A DNA stretch of 64,000 nt from Coxiella endosymbiont of Dermacentor marginatus (GTDB taxonomy: Bacteria > Pseudomonadota > Gammaproteobacteria > Coxiellales > Coxiellaceae), in the NCBI RefSeq assembly GCF_907164955.1, contig NZ_OU015521.1:1-64000 (forward strand), read 5' to 3'. Both the position numbers and the translations under genes were made by a program. The notes beneath the pieces are model-generated. The model was not told the origin of the DNA. It did not search any database and worked only from the letters and a program-made list of their open reading frames with translations. The first letter of the stretch is position 1; each line of letters starts with the position of its first letter. This document shows positions 29,656 to 37,587 of this stretch, piece by piece.

Positions 29656-29858
29656 TCAACACTCCTAGTGATTAAGGGCATCTATTATGAAATAATCTCT
29701 TCTAATTTGCCACTTGCTTTTATTTAAGAGGATTACTGGTACAGTAATGAGTAAGAAATATCGAAATTTTCTAGTGAGGTCGATCGATAATATTTGGAAT
29801 TAATTCTGAGAGCATAAAGGACTCTATTATGACCAACAAAAATTTATAGAAAAGATTT

Positions 29859-30632
29859 TCAATTTCGTAAACCAACCCCTTTTTTTATGAATAAATAGGT
29901 GATGCCAAATAAAATAATAACAAAAGTCGACATCAAAAAATAAGAAAGAGTAAGTCGGCTACTCATAACACCCAAAAAACCATATCGAAAATTATCGACA
30001 ATATAGCTAATAGGATTGAGATAAGAAATATATTGCCATATAGATGGTAATAAGCTAATCGAATAAAAAACACCACCTAAGTAAGTTAATGGGGTTAAAA
30101 TGAAAGTAGGTACAATTGAAATATCATCAAAACTTTTTGCATAAATAGCATTAATTAAACCAGCCAGTGAAAAAATACTGGATGCTAAAAAAGCTGCTAT
30201 TAAAACGGTAATCAGTGAATGAATATGCAAATGTGTGAAAAAAAGTGCAACGATGGACACAATCATCCCCACAATAATCCCTCTTACAAGACCACTGCTC
30301 ATAAAACCTAAAAGAATAGTTAGGCTAGAAATTGGAGAAACTAAGATCTCTTCAATATGTCTTTGAAATTTCGCTCCAAAAAAAGCCGATACCACGCTAG
30401 CATAAGAGCTGGTAATTATGTTCATCATAATAAGACCAGGAGCAATAAATTGAATGTATTTATATCCTTCTATAAATCCTACTTTGGTTCCGACGACTCG
30501 ACCAAAAATAACAAAATAGAGGATGCTCGTTATTGCAGGCGGTAATAAAGTTTGGGACCAAATTCGCATAATACGCTTTAATTCTGCAACGACAATTGTT
30601 TGATAAGCTATTCGCTCTTTTTTGAAACCCAT
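29859..30632 (-). CDS. ABC-2 type transporter permease (YadH-like)
   Basis: Membrane permease of 257 aa with about six hydrophobic segments, including LLPPAITSILYFVIFG near the N-terminus, and GLIMMNIITSSYASVVSAFF and EEILVSPISSLTILLGFM in the middle. The order fits the ABC-2 export permease family, closest in feel to YadH/NodJ. Its start overlaps the stop of the ATPase gene upstream by one base, so the pair is coupled. The substrate is unknown; YadGH-type exporters have no agreed substrate. Confidence 0.88.
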   Translation of the reverse strand: MGFKKERIAYQTIVVAELKRIMRIWSQTLLPPAITSILYFVIFGRVVGTKVGFIEGYKYIQFIAPGLIMMNIITSSYASVVSAFFGAKFQRHIEEILVSPISSLTILLGFMSSGLVRGIIVGMIVSIVALFFTHLHIHSLITVLIAAFLASSIFSLAGLINAIYAKSFDDISIVPTFILTPLTYLGGVFYSISLLPSIWQYISYLNPISYIVDNFRYGFLGVMSSRLTLSYFLMSTFVIILFGITYLFIKKGVGLRN

Positions 30633-31543
30633 TATTTTTCTGCCGTCAATTTGACAAATAATTCTTCCAATCGGTTAGCTTTATTTCGCATACTGTTTAC
30701 TTCAATTGCGTATTGTTTTAAGTTCTCAAATAAAGCACTTAAGCTTCGTTCTTTAGGAACTTCAACTTCTAGAGTTCGAGAGTCTTTTATCCAAAACGAA
30801 TAACCTTCTATCGAAGGTATGATTTCTAGCGGCTGATCCAGATAAAGAATAAATCGTTCCGCATCAAGTTTAGTTAAAATATCTGACATAGAGGTATTTT
30901 CAATAATTTCTCCATTATTAATAATGGCAATATTGCGACATAAATATTCAGCTTCTTCAAGATAATGAGTTGTTAAAATGATTGTTATTTTCTGTTGATT
31001 TAATTCTTTCAAAAATTTCCACATAGAACGCCGAATTTCAATATCTACACCCGCTGTTGGCTCATCTAAAATTAATATGCGTGGCTTAGGAATAAGAGCT
31101 CGTGCGATCATCAATCGACGCTTGAGTCCTCCTGAGAGCTGACGAGCCATAATATTGCGTTTTTCCCATAGCCCTAGTTGTCTTAAATATTTTTCTGCTT
31201 GGAATATCGCTTCTTTACGAGCAATACCATAATAACCTGCTTGTTGAAGCACGATATCCATCACCGATTGAAAAATGTTAAAATTAAACTCTTGTGGAAC
31301 AACTCCAATACAAGTCTTAGCTGCTGCAAAGTCTTTATCAATATCATTACCACAAACAACTACTTTTCCACTGGTTTTATTTATCAGGGAAGTAATAATT
31401 CCTATTATGGTTGATTTTCCAGCACTGTTAGGACCAAGTAGAGCAAAAAAATCGCCTTCATTTACCGAAAAATTAACACCTTTTAATGCTTGAAAGCACT
31501 TTGCATAAGTCTTTTTTAAATCTTCTATGATAAGTGCTTTCAA
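30632..31543 (-). CDS. ABC transporter ATP-binding protein (YadG-like)
   Basis: ATPase of 303 aa partnered with the ABC-2 permease that follows. Walker A is GPNSAGKST at 37-45, with serine where most relatives have glycine; the Q-loop is VVPQEF near 81-86, the signature LSGGLKRR starts at 136, and Walker B is ILILDEP at 156-162. The H-loop lies in TTHYLEEAEYLCR. A C-terminal extension of about 90 residues is typical of YadG/CcmA-like export ATPases. Its start overlaps the end of the RRM gene by 4 nt, giving a three-gene operon. Confidence 0.92.
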   Translation of the reverse strand: MKALIIEDLKKTYAKCFQALKGVNFSVNEGDFFALLGPNSAGKSTIIGIITSLINKTSGKVVVCGNDIDKDFAAAKTCIGVVPQEFNFNIFQSVMDIVLQQAGYYGIARKEAIFQAEKYLRQLGLWEKRNIMARQLSGGLKRRLMIARALIPKPRILILDEPTAGVDIEIRRSMWKFLKELNQQKITIILTTHYLEEAEYLCRNIAIINNGEIIENTSMSDILTKLDAERFILYLDQPLEIIPSIEGYSFWIKDSRTLEVEVPKERSLSALFENLKQYAIEVNSMRNKANRLEELFVKLTAEK

Positions 31544-31953
31544 GTATAAGCGTGCTGTTCTTTTGATTTAGCAATTCGAACCACCAATGATCGTCCTTTT
31601 AAATCTTTACCATGTGCATTTAACGCTTTAATGGCTTGTTTTGCACTGGTATAGGTTATAAATGCATATCCTTTGGAATGACCTGTACGGAAATTCCTTA
31701 TTATTTTAATTGCTTCAATAGTACCAAAACGGGAAAAATAATCATTTAAATCATTTTCTCCAACATGATAGGGCAAATTACCTATATAAATTTGATCTTT
31801 AGAAAAATCTTCGGAAGTTTGGTCTGATTCTATCCGATCTCTTCTTTTAAATATCGAAACAGCAATGATAAAAATTAGTAAGACAGAACATGTTAATGCT
31901 ATAAGAATAATCGAACTTGCTGACATGGTATTCTGTCTCATTATTTTTAACAT
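31540..31953 (-). CDS. Membrane-anchored RRM RNA-binding protein
   Basis: A 137-aa protein with an N-terminal transmembrane helix (about 13-35) followed by basic residues (KRRDR). A short linker then leads to a single RRM domain (about 53-130), with RNP2 IYIGNL at 55-60 and RNP1 KGYAFITY at 94-101, including the aromatic residues that stack on RNA bases. The topology by the positive-inside rule puts the RRM in the cytoplasm. Stand-alone bacterial RRM proteins are known, mostly soluble; the membrane anchor is unusual. It overlaps the ABC ATPase gene by 4 nt. Alternative starts at Met5 or Met10 would keep the helix. Function is unknown. Confidence 0.85.
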   Translation of the reverse strand: MLKIMRQNTMSASSIILIALTCSVLLIFIIAVSIFKRRDRIESDQTSEDFSKDQIYIGNLPYHVGENDLNDYFSRFGTIEAIKIIRNFRTGHSKGYAFITYTSAKQAIKALNAHGKDLKGRSLVVRIAKSKEQHAYT

Positions 31954-32667
31954 AAATGTAAATATTAAGCGATTGTAAAGAAGGTAGCATGGCTTGTAAA
32001 GATAAGAAAAGCGATCCTCTAATATTCTTCAAAGTGTGGCGTTCCTTTCGTGTTAAGAAAAAGTTAAAATTTGCGTAGAAAATTTATAATCAGGCTGAGA
32101 TAATCAAGCTTCACAGCTCACACAACTATGTAAGAATGCAAATTATCGCGTTCACATAAGGTAAATTTCTTTACAAAGCTTAGTAACCTGTCTATGTTAT
32201 CAGACAAGGTATTTAACATATGGCCTTTTAGTTAAAGACATTAACTGTGTGTAGTATGTATATTTAAGAATAAGAACAGCACGCTTTTCTAGGCGACAAA
32301 CTCTGACATGCCCATTCTTCAATAAGTAAAGTCATTCACTCTTAAAAATGTATATTACATCTTTATTTATTATGTACTCGAAAAGTGAGTAGTATCCGCT
32401 TTCAATTAAGATAAAAAAATGTTTAATTAGTTTAAACCTAGTACAGATAAATAATAGGTAATGTAGTATAGGGGTTTATTCTTAGTTTTTTATCAAGAAA
32501 TATTTTAAATAAATATTGCTTTGTAAGAGTACGCTGTGTTATACACGTCAATCGCAATTTTTACAATCCAAGAAATATTTTAAGAAATATCTGGTAATAG
32601 AGGTGACTTGTAACAAGGCTTGTGACCTCCACCTTTCTTGGATTTGCAAAAGGAAATAGAACAGTCA
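31954..32667. other. Gene-free intergenic region before porin gene
   Basis: About 700 bases between divergent transcripts (RRM operon on minus, porin on plus). It should contain both promoters, but no convincing -35/-10 pair stands out in the AT-rich sequence. An imperfect inverted repeat around 32600-32630 lies just before the porin start. No decayed gene is recognised. Confidence 0.4.
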
Positions 32668-34095
32668 ATGCTATCTAGATTTTTAGTTTCAATAGTAAGT
32701 TATTTATATGTTGCTAGTGTTTTTACCCCTTCGTTAGCAACAACGGGTGTATTGACTACTAAGACGGATCAGCAAATCAATGAGCAAATTAACTCTCTGC
32801 AAGCTCAAGTTAATCAACTTCAAATGCAGCAAAAACAAGCTCAAAAAAAACCCACCCACACTCATCATTATCGAAAGCATATCTGTCTAAATGATAAATG
32901 CATATATTACACTTCTCGCTTATGGATTGGCCCTTACTTAAATACCAAAGAGACTTTTAATGGGTCGAAACTAGTCATCAATATTCCTACAGTTCGTAAG
33001 GATGCTCGAATACTTCTTCAGCAGTATCAATTGGAACAAGAATGTCTTGAGTTAGGAATACCAGCTCTTTATCTACCTCGAGCAACCTTTAGTGGGAAAC
33101 TGGAAGGCCAAGTAGCTTATGAGAGTAACGCTATAGGATCAAAGACTGCAAATATCAACTTTAGTGGCGCGGAATTAGATATCTATATTCAAGGAAATTC
33201 GTGGACATCTGGTTATATGGCCTTAGATTATGACCAAGATGAATTGGTACATGAATCGCATATATTGATAAATCATGCTTTTGTTACCATTGGGAGTCTA
33301 AATAGATGCCCTTTTTACGCCAGTATTGGTCAAATATATGTACCTTTTGGACGTTACAGCAGTTTGATGATCACCTCTCCAGTTACATTGGAACTCGGAC
33401 GGACTCGGGCTCAGGCTTTGACCATAGGCTACCAACAAACTGAAAAGAACAGCTTGCATGCTGCGGTATATGATTATCAGGAGTTAGCTAATAATCCATC
33501 TCGTAGTAATCAAAATAATCAATGGGGTGTAGATGTTGGTTATGAATTTAATACTGATATTCGTCATCTTCGTATAAGCGGCGAAGTTGGAATAGGCTTA
33601 ATTTCTAATCTCTCAGATTCGCAAAGAATGCAAACTACTGTACTTTTACATGATGAAATTTTGCACCATACCGTCCAAGCAATTGATTTATATGGTAGTT
33701 TTACCATTGATCCTATGATTTTCATTATTGAGTATATTGGAGCTTTAAGAAGTTTTGATATCGCTGATGTTTGCTTTGCAAACCAAGGTGCCCGTCCCAC
33801 TGCTTTCCACACTGAGATAAGCTATACATTCCATACAAGTTCAAAATCTAACTCTATTGGTTTAGGATACGATCATACTACTCAAGCTTTAGCTCTAGTC
33901 CTTCCTCAAAATCGCTACAGCGTCTTCTACAACTTTAATATTTGGAAGGATACGAATTTTACTTTGGAATATCGGCATGATATTAATTATTTTCAGAGTA
34001 TAACCAACACCAATACTCCTATCCATCTCAGCATTGCTACTGATTTAGGTAAAAGTGATAATGTTATAACCGCGCAATTTAATCTTTGTTTCTAA
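32668..34095 (+). CDS. LbtU-family outer-membrane porin
   Basis: Outer-membrane beta-barrel protein of 475 aa. A signal peptide (about 1-24, ending near PSLA) is followed by a short coiled coil (INEQINSLQAQVNQLQMQQK) and then a barrel rich in alternating strands, ending in the expected C-terminal phenylalanine (FNLCF). It resembles the LbtU/DUF3573 siderophore-porin family of Legionella and Coxiella: ELDIYIQGNSWTSGYMAL, FVTIGSLNRCPFYASIGQ, YVPFGRYSSLMI and LGRTRAQALTIGY. LbtU imports legiobactin in Legionella; the substrate here is unknown. I chose ATG at 32668 because it begins the signal peptide; an in-frame TTG at 32638 lies upstream. A terminator follows 51 nt after the stop. Confidence 0.82.
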   Translation: MLSRFLVSIVSYLYVASVFTPSLATTGVLTTKTDQQINEQINSLQAQVNQLQMQQKQAQKKPTHTHHYRKHICLNDKCIYYTSRLWIGPYLNTKETFNGSKLVINIPTVRKDARILLQQYQLEQECLELGIPALYLPRATFSGKLEGQVAYESNAIGSKTANINFSGAELDIYIQGNSWTSGYMALDYDQDELVHESHILINHAFVTIGSLNRCPFYASIGQIYVPFGRYSSLMITSPVTLELGRTRAQALTIGYQQTEKNSLHAAVYDYQELANNPSRSNQNNQWGVDVGYEFNTDIRHLRISGEVGIGLISNLSDSQRMQTTVLLHDEILHHTVQAIDLYGSFTIDPMIFIIEYIGALRSFDIADVCFANQGARPTAFHTEISYTFHTSSKSNSIGLGYDHTTQALALVLPQNRYSVFYNFNIWKDTNFTLEYRHDINYFQSITNTNTPIHLSIATDLGKSDNVITAQFNLCF

Positions 34096-34503
34096 AATAT
34101 CTATTGTATAAAACTATGGCTATTGTGTAAAATTTAATTCTTCCACCTTCTTCCATAGAAGAAGGATTTTCCCAGTTTGATAAAATTACCTACAGCTTAT
34201 ATCTGAAAATTCCTAATTTTATGTAGTTTTTCTGATGTATAGTTCGATGGTAAAATATAAGATTCTCAATCTTTTTAAAATGTAGGATTAAAAAGTGTAG
34301 GCTTAATTCTAATCTTCCGACTCTTTCCGCCTTTTTTTACCATGAATAATAAATCATCAAATAATATAAAAATTGTTTTCAATCACTTTCCAAAAAAGTC
34401 TACGATATCGATTTCTAACATCCAAAAGCTAATAAAACAGGCATAATTTGATTTTCCAAATTATGCCTTTCCAATAGAAGCTTGCACCAAATAGTGCTAG
34501 AAA
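34096..34503. other. Spacer between porin gene and tRNA cluster
   Basis: Contains the porin terminator (34146-34170). The remaining 330 bases show no gene, RNA or decayed frame that I recognise. Confidence 0.45.
34146..34170 (+). terminator. Intrinsic terminator of porin gene
   Basis: A perfect 8-bp stem (CCTTCTTC/GAAGAAGG, 34146-34153 and 34158-34165) with a 4-nt loop is followed by ATTTT. It lies 51 nt beyond the porin stop. Confidence 0.75.
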
Positions 34504-34580
34504 TGGGGTGGACGATGGGACTCGAACCCACGACAACCGGAACCACAATCCGGGGCTCTACCAACTAAGCTACGCCCACC
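34504..34580 (-). tRNA. tRNA-His (anticodon GTG)
   Basis: Cloverleaf on the minus strand with anticodon stem CCGGA/TCCGG and loop TTGTGGT. The extra 5' G at 34580 pairs with C73 at 34507, the identity element of tRNA-His. The 3' CCA is encoded. First of three tRNAs (His, Arg, Pro) on this strand. Confidence 0.95.
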
Positions 34581-34645
34581 AAAGAATTAATTATTTTTTT
34601 TGGGGTAACTTCAGTACTTTTTACTCCGCCTTAGTCTTCTGAAAA

Positions 34646-34720
34646 CGCGCCCGACAGGATTTGAACCTGCTACCATCGGCTTAGAAGGCCGATGCTCTAT
34701 CCAAAATGAGCTACGGACGC
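34646..34720 (-). tRNA. tRNA-Arg (anticodon TCT)
   Basis: Cloverleaf on the minus strand: acceptor GCGTCCG/CGGGCGC with one G-U pair, anticodon stem TCGGC/GCCGA with loop CTTCTAA, T arm GGTTCAAATCC. Anticodon TCT reads AGA/AGG. Discriminator G; CCA is not encoded. Confidence 0.94.
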
Positions 34721-34847
34721 ACACTGTTAAGTTAAATGATTACGCAACTACACTTAAGGGTCAAGTTTAAAATTTGGAGGTCGAACTCAAAAAAACCACC
34801 ATGAGACATGAGACTAATTTCTATTTTTCATTTCTTAACTTCTGAAA

Positions 34848-34921
34848 TCGGGGTAGAGGGATTCGAACCCCCGACATCCTGCTCCCAAAGCAGGCGCGCT
34901 ACCAGGCTGCGCTATACCCCG
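34848..34921 (-). tRNA. tRNA-Pro (anticodon TGG)
   Basis: Cloverleaf on the minus strand: acceptor CGGGGTA/TACCCCG, anticodon stem CCTGC/GCAGG with loop TTTGGGA, T arm GGTTCGAATCC. Anticodon TGG reads CCA/CCG. Discriminator A; CCA is not encoded. Together with tRNA-His and tRNA-Arg it recalls the argX-hisR-leuT-proM cluster of enterics without the Leu gene. Confidence 0.95.
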
Positions 34922-35114
34922 CAAACTTGAAGAAAGCAAAGCCATCACATACTACTGTCGATATTCAAATGCGTCAACAGAGATTCTTATTGAACCCAGT
35001 CCTTATTTATTTTCTCCACGAGGAGATTACAGAGACATACAGTTAATATAGGATTTAAAAGAGAATATTTGCTACTATACAGCAATTCAGAAACTGAAAC
35101 CAAAGGGTATTTTA

Positions 35115-35930
35115 ATGAGTAAGATCCAATATCTTATCGAAGATGCTTATCGTAACAAAGATGCATTTACTAGCGATAATACCCCGAATAAAATTCGCGA
35201 GGCTGTACATCAGACCATTGAGCTACTTGATCGAGGAGAAATTCGTATCGCAGAAAAGTGTAATGGACAATGGAATATTAATAAGTGGATTAAGATGGCT
35301 GTTTTACTTTATTTTAAAATAGAACCTTATAAAACTTTCAAGTCAGGTTATGCTTCCTTTTACGACAGAATTCCTTTAAAGAATGATCACCAAGCTGAAT
35401 TCAGTGGAAAAGGAATTCGAATCGTTCCACATGCAATTATACGAAAAGGTGCTTATTTAGCAAGTAATACAGTACTTATGCCTAGTTATATTAATATTGG
35501 TGCCTACATCGATTCAGGAAGTTTGATTGACACCTGGGCGACAATAGGTTCCTGCGCTCAAATTGGTAAAAACGTTCATATTTCTGGTGGAGTAGGAATT
35601 GGAGGAGTACTCGAACCCTTACAAGCACATCCCACTATTATTGAAGATAATTGTTTTATTGGTGCTCGTTCAGAAATTGTAGAAGGTTTTATAGTTGGAA
35701 AAGGTGCTGTCATTTCCATGGGTGTTTTTATCGGACAAAGCACCCCGATTTATAACCGACTCACTGAAAAAATTACTTACGGACAAATTCCTCCCGGTTC
35801 TGTAGTTATACCTGGAAGTCTTCCTTCTCCGGAAGGGAATTATAATCGATATAGTGCCATCATAATTAAACAGGTAGATAAAAAAACTCGAAATAGAGTT
35901 TCTTTGAATAGACTTTTGCGTGAAAATTAA
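35115..35930 (+). CDS. dapD: Tetrahydrodipicolinate N-succinyltransferase
   Basis: Lysine/diaminopimelate pathway enzyme of 271 aa, succinylating tetrahydrodipicolinate with succinyl-CoA. An N-terminal helical domain precedes a left-handed beta-helix of hexapeptide repeats (about 100-230, with [34 protein letters not shown] and [18 protein letters not shown]). The sequence [15 protein letters not shown] follows, as in E. coli DapD. Length is within 3 residues of the usual one. dapE follows at once, so the two succinyl-branch enzymes are coupled. DAP is needed for peptidoglycan. Confidence 0.97.
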   Translation: MSKIQYLIEDAYRNKDAFTSDNTPNKIREAVHQTIELLDRGEIRIAEKCNGQWNINKWIKMAVLLYFKIEPYKTFKSGYASFYDRIPLKNDHQAEFSGKGIRIVPHAIIRKGAYLASNTVLMPSYINIGAYIDSGSLIDTWATIGSCAQIGKNVHISGGVGIGGVLEPLQAHPTIIEDNCFIGARSEIVEGFIVGKGAVISMGVFIGQSTPIYNRLTEKITYGQIPPGSVVIPGSLPSPEGNYNRYSAIIIKQVDKKTRNRVSLNRLLREN

Positions 35931-35931
35931 A

Positions 35932-37059
35932 ATGAGCGAAACACTAAAACTCTTAAAACAACTCATCGAGTGCCCTTCTATCACACCTAATGATGCTGGT
36001 TGCCAAGATATTTTAATTAAGCACTTAGCCTGTGCAGGATTTCAATACGAACGTTTACCTTTTAAAGGAGTTAACAATCTTTGGGCGTGGAACGGTAAAA
36101 GACCTCCGCTTATTATCTTTGCAGGACACACCGATGTTGTTCCGCCTGGCGATGAAGCACAATGGCAATCTCCCCCTTTTATGCCAACTGAAAAAAATGG
36201 ATATCTTTATGGTCGAGGAGCTACTGACATGAAAAGTGGATTGGCTGCTATGATTGTTGCAGTACAAAAATTTATTAAGCAATACCCCAACCACAATGGT
36301 ACAATTGGATTCATCATTACAAGCGATGAAGAAGGCCCAGCAAGAAATGGGACTTGTAAGGTGTTGGAATATTTAAAAAAAAATAATATAAAAATGGATT
36401 ATTGTATTGTTGGTGAAGCTAGCAGTATCAACCTCTTAGGTGATGCCATTAAAATAGGACGGAGAGGATCTCTATACGGAAATCTCACTATCTTCGGAAA
36501 GCAAGGTCATATCGCCTATCCTCATTTAGCCTATAATCCCATTCATTACTGTTTTCAAGCATTCGATGCTTTAACAAAAACTATTTGGGATCAAGGAAAT
36601 GATTTTTTTACTCCTACTTCTTTTCAATTTTATAACGTTGAGGCCGATAGCGGGGCTGATAATATAATTCCAGCAACATTAAAAGCCAAATTTAATTTTC
36701 GATTTATATCTATTCATTCTTTAAAAAGGCTTCAAAAAAAATTTGAAACTATTCTTGACCAACATCAACTCAAATATGATATCCAATGGAACATTTCTAG
36801 AAAACCTTTTTTCAGCGGTAACGGCAAATTGGTAGCCATTACTCGACAAGCTATTAAAGAAATTTGTGAACGTGAAACCAAACCTAACACTTATGGAGGT
36901 ACCTCGGATGGTCAATTTTTTGCTGCTGCTGGCTGCGAAGTTGTTGAATTAGGGCCTATCAATAAGACCGCTCACCACGTTAATGAAAATACTTCTATTG
37001 CAGATCTCGACACTCTTTCTAAGATATATTTTCACACTCTTCGGCGAATTCTTTCTTAA
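35932..37059 (+). CDS. dapE: Succinyl-diaminopimelate desuccinylase
   Basis: Di-zinc M20-family peptidase-like enzyme of 375 aa, acting after DapD and the aminotransferase. Metal and catalytic motifs are visible: FAGHTDVVPPGD, YGRGATDMKSGLAAM, ITSDEEGPARNGT with the catalytic glutamate, CIVGEASS, and the C-terminal HHVNENT. EFGPIN-like spacing (ELGPINKTAHHVNE) matches the family. I chose ATG at 35932, one base after the dapD stop; the GTG four codons upstream lies inside dapD. Intact. Confidence 0.96.
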   Translation: MSETLKLLKQLIECPSITPNDAGCQDILIKHLACAGFQYERLPFKGVNNLWAWNGKRPPLIIFAGHTDVVPPGDEAQWQSPPFMPTEKNGYLYGRGATDMKSGLAAMIVAVQKFIKQYPNHNGTIGFIITSDEEGPARNGTCKVLEYLKKNNIKMDYCIVGEASSINLLGDAIKIGRRGSLYGNLTIFGKQGHIAYPHLAYNPIHYCFQAFDALTKTIWDQGNDFFTPTSFQFYNVEADSGADNIIPATLKAKFNFRFISIHSLKRLQKKFETILDQHQLKYDIQWNISRKPFFSGNGKLVAITRQAIKEICERETKPNTYGGTSDGQFFAAAGCEVVELGPINKTAHHVNENTSIADLDTLSKIYFHTLRRILS

Positions 37060-37277
37060 TAATATTTTAATATCAAATAGTTATACTGAGTCAAGATAAA
37101 TCTTATATGATTTGTATAAATAGTTTTTTTCAGTTAAAAAGCTATTTTTCAAAAATGATTATGGATGAAATGTAGATTCTAAAGACGTCTAAATAAAATT
37201 GCACTTATGGACATTCTAGTTTAATCTGAATCACTTTTACGTTATTGTGGATTTTCAGTACTCTGAAAAAGTAATTA

Positions 37278-37368
37278 GGAGAGGTGCTCGAGCGGTTGAA
37301 GAGGCACGACTGGAAATCGTGTGTGCGCTAAATCCGTACCGAGGGTTCGAATCCCTCTCTCTCCGCCA
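37278..37368 (+). tRNA. tRNA-Ser (anticodon GGA)
   Basis: Class II tRNA of 91 nt with a long variable arm. Acceptor GGAGAGG/CCTCTCC, anticodon stem CACGA/TCGTG with loop CTGGAAA, T arm GGTTCGAATCC. Anticodon GGA reads UCC/UCU. Discriminator G and encoded CCA. Confidence 0.96.
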
Positions 37369-37454
37369 AATAGCTAAAGAATCGTACTGGAAAAAAGTAT
37401 AAATTCTTGTGTACCAAGGTTTAAAATTTCAGAATATGCTACTATATACCAGTT

Positions 37455-37564
37455 AGTAGTCACAGAAGCCCCCTCGCGACAAATTCCTGTGAACCCCGCC
37501 AGGCCCGGAAGGGAGCAACGGTGACGGTAAATTTGGGTGCTAGAGAATAGTTTTTGTGGCTACT
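37455..37564 (+). ncRNA. ffs: Signal recognition particle RNA (4.5S)
   Basis: Small bacterial SRP RNA, the scaffold for Ffh. The conserved apical motif is seen at about 37500-37518 (CAGGCCCGGAAGGGAGCA, E. coli CAGGTCCGGAAGGAAGCA) with the GGAA tetraloop. The two ends pair: 37455-37464 with 37555-37564 (10 bp, one G-U). A run of T follows immediately. Position directly in front of dnaX is also seen in other gammaproteobacteria. Confidence 0.93.
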
Positions 37565-37571
37565 TTTTTTT
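37565..37571 (+). terminator. U-tract terminator of SRP RNA
   Basis: A T-run directly after the closing stem of the SRP RNA. The terminal helix of the RNA itself serves as the terminator stem. dnaX starts 17 nt further on, so read-through or a separate promoter inside the RNA gene must feed dnaX. Confidence 0.6.
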
Positions 37572-37587
37572 GCTATAGGAATGGATA

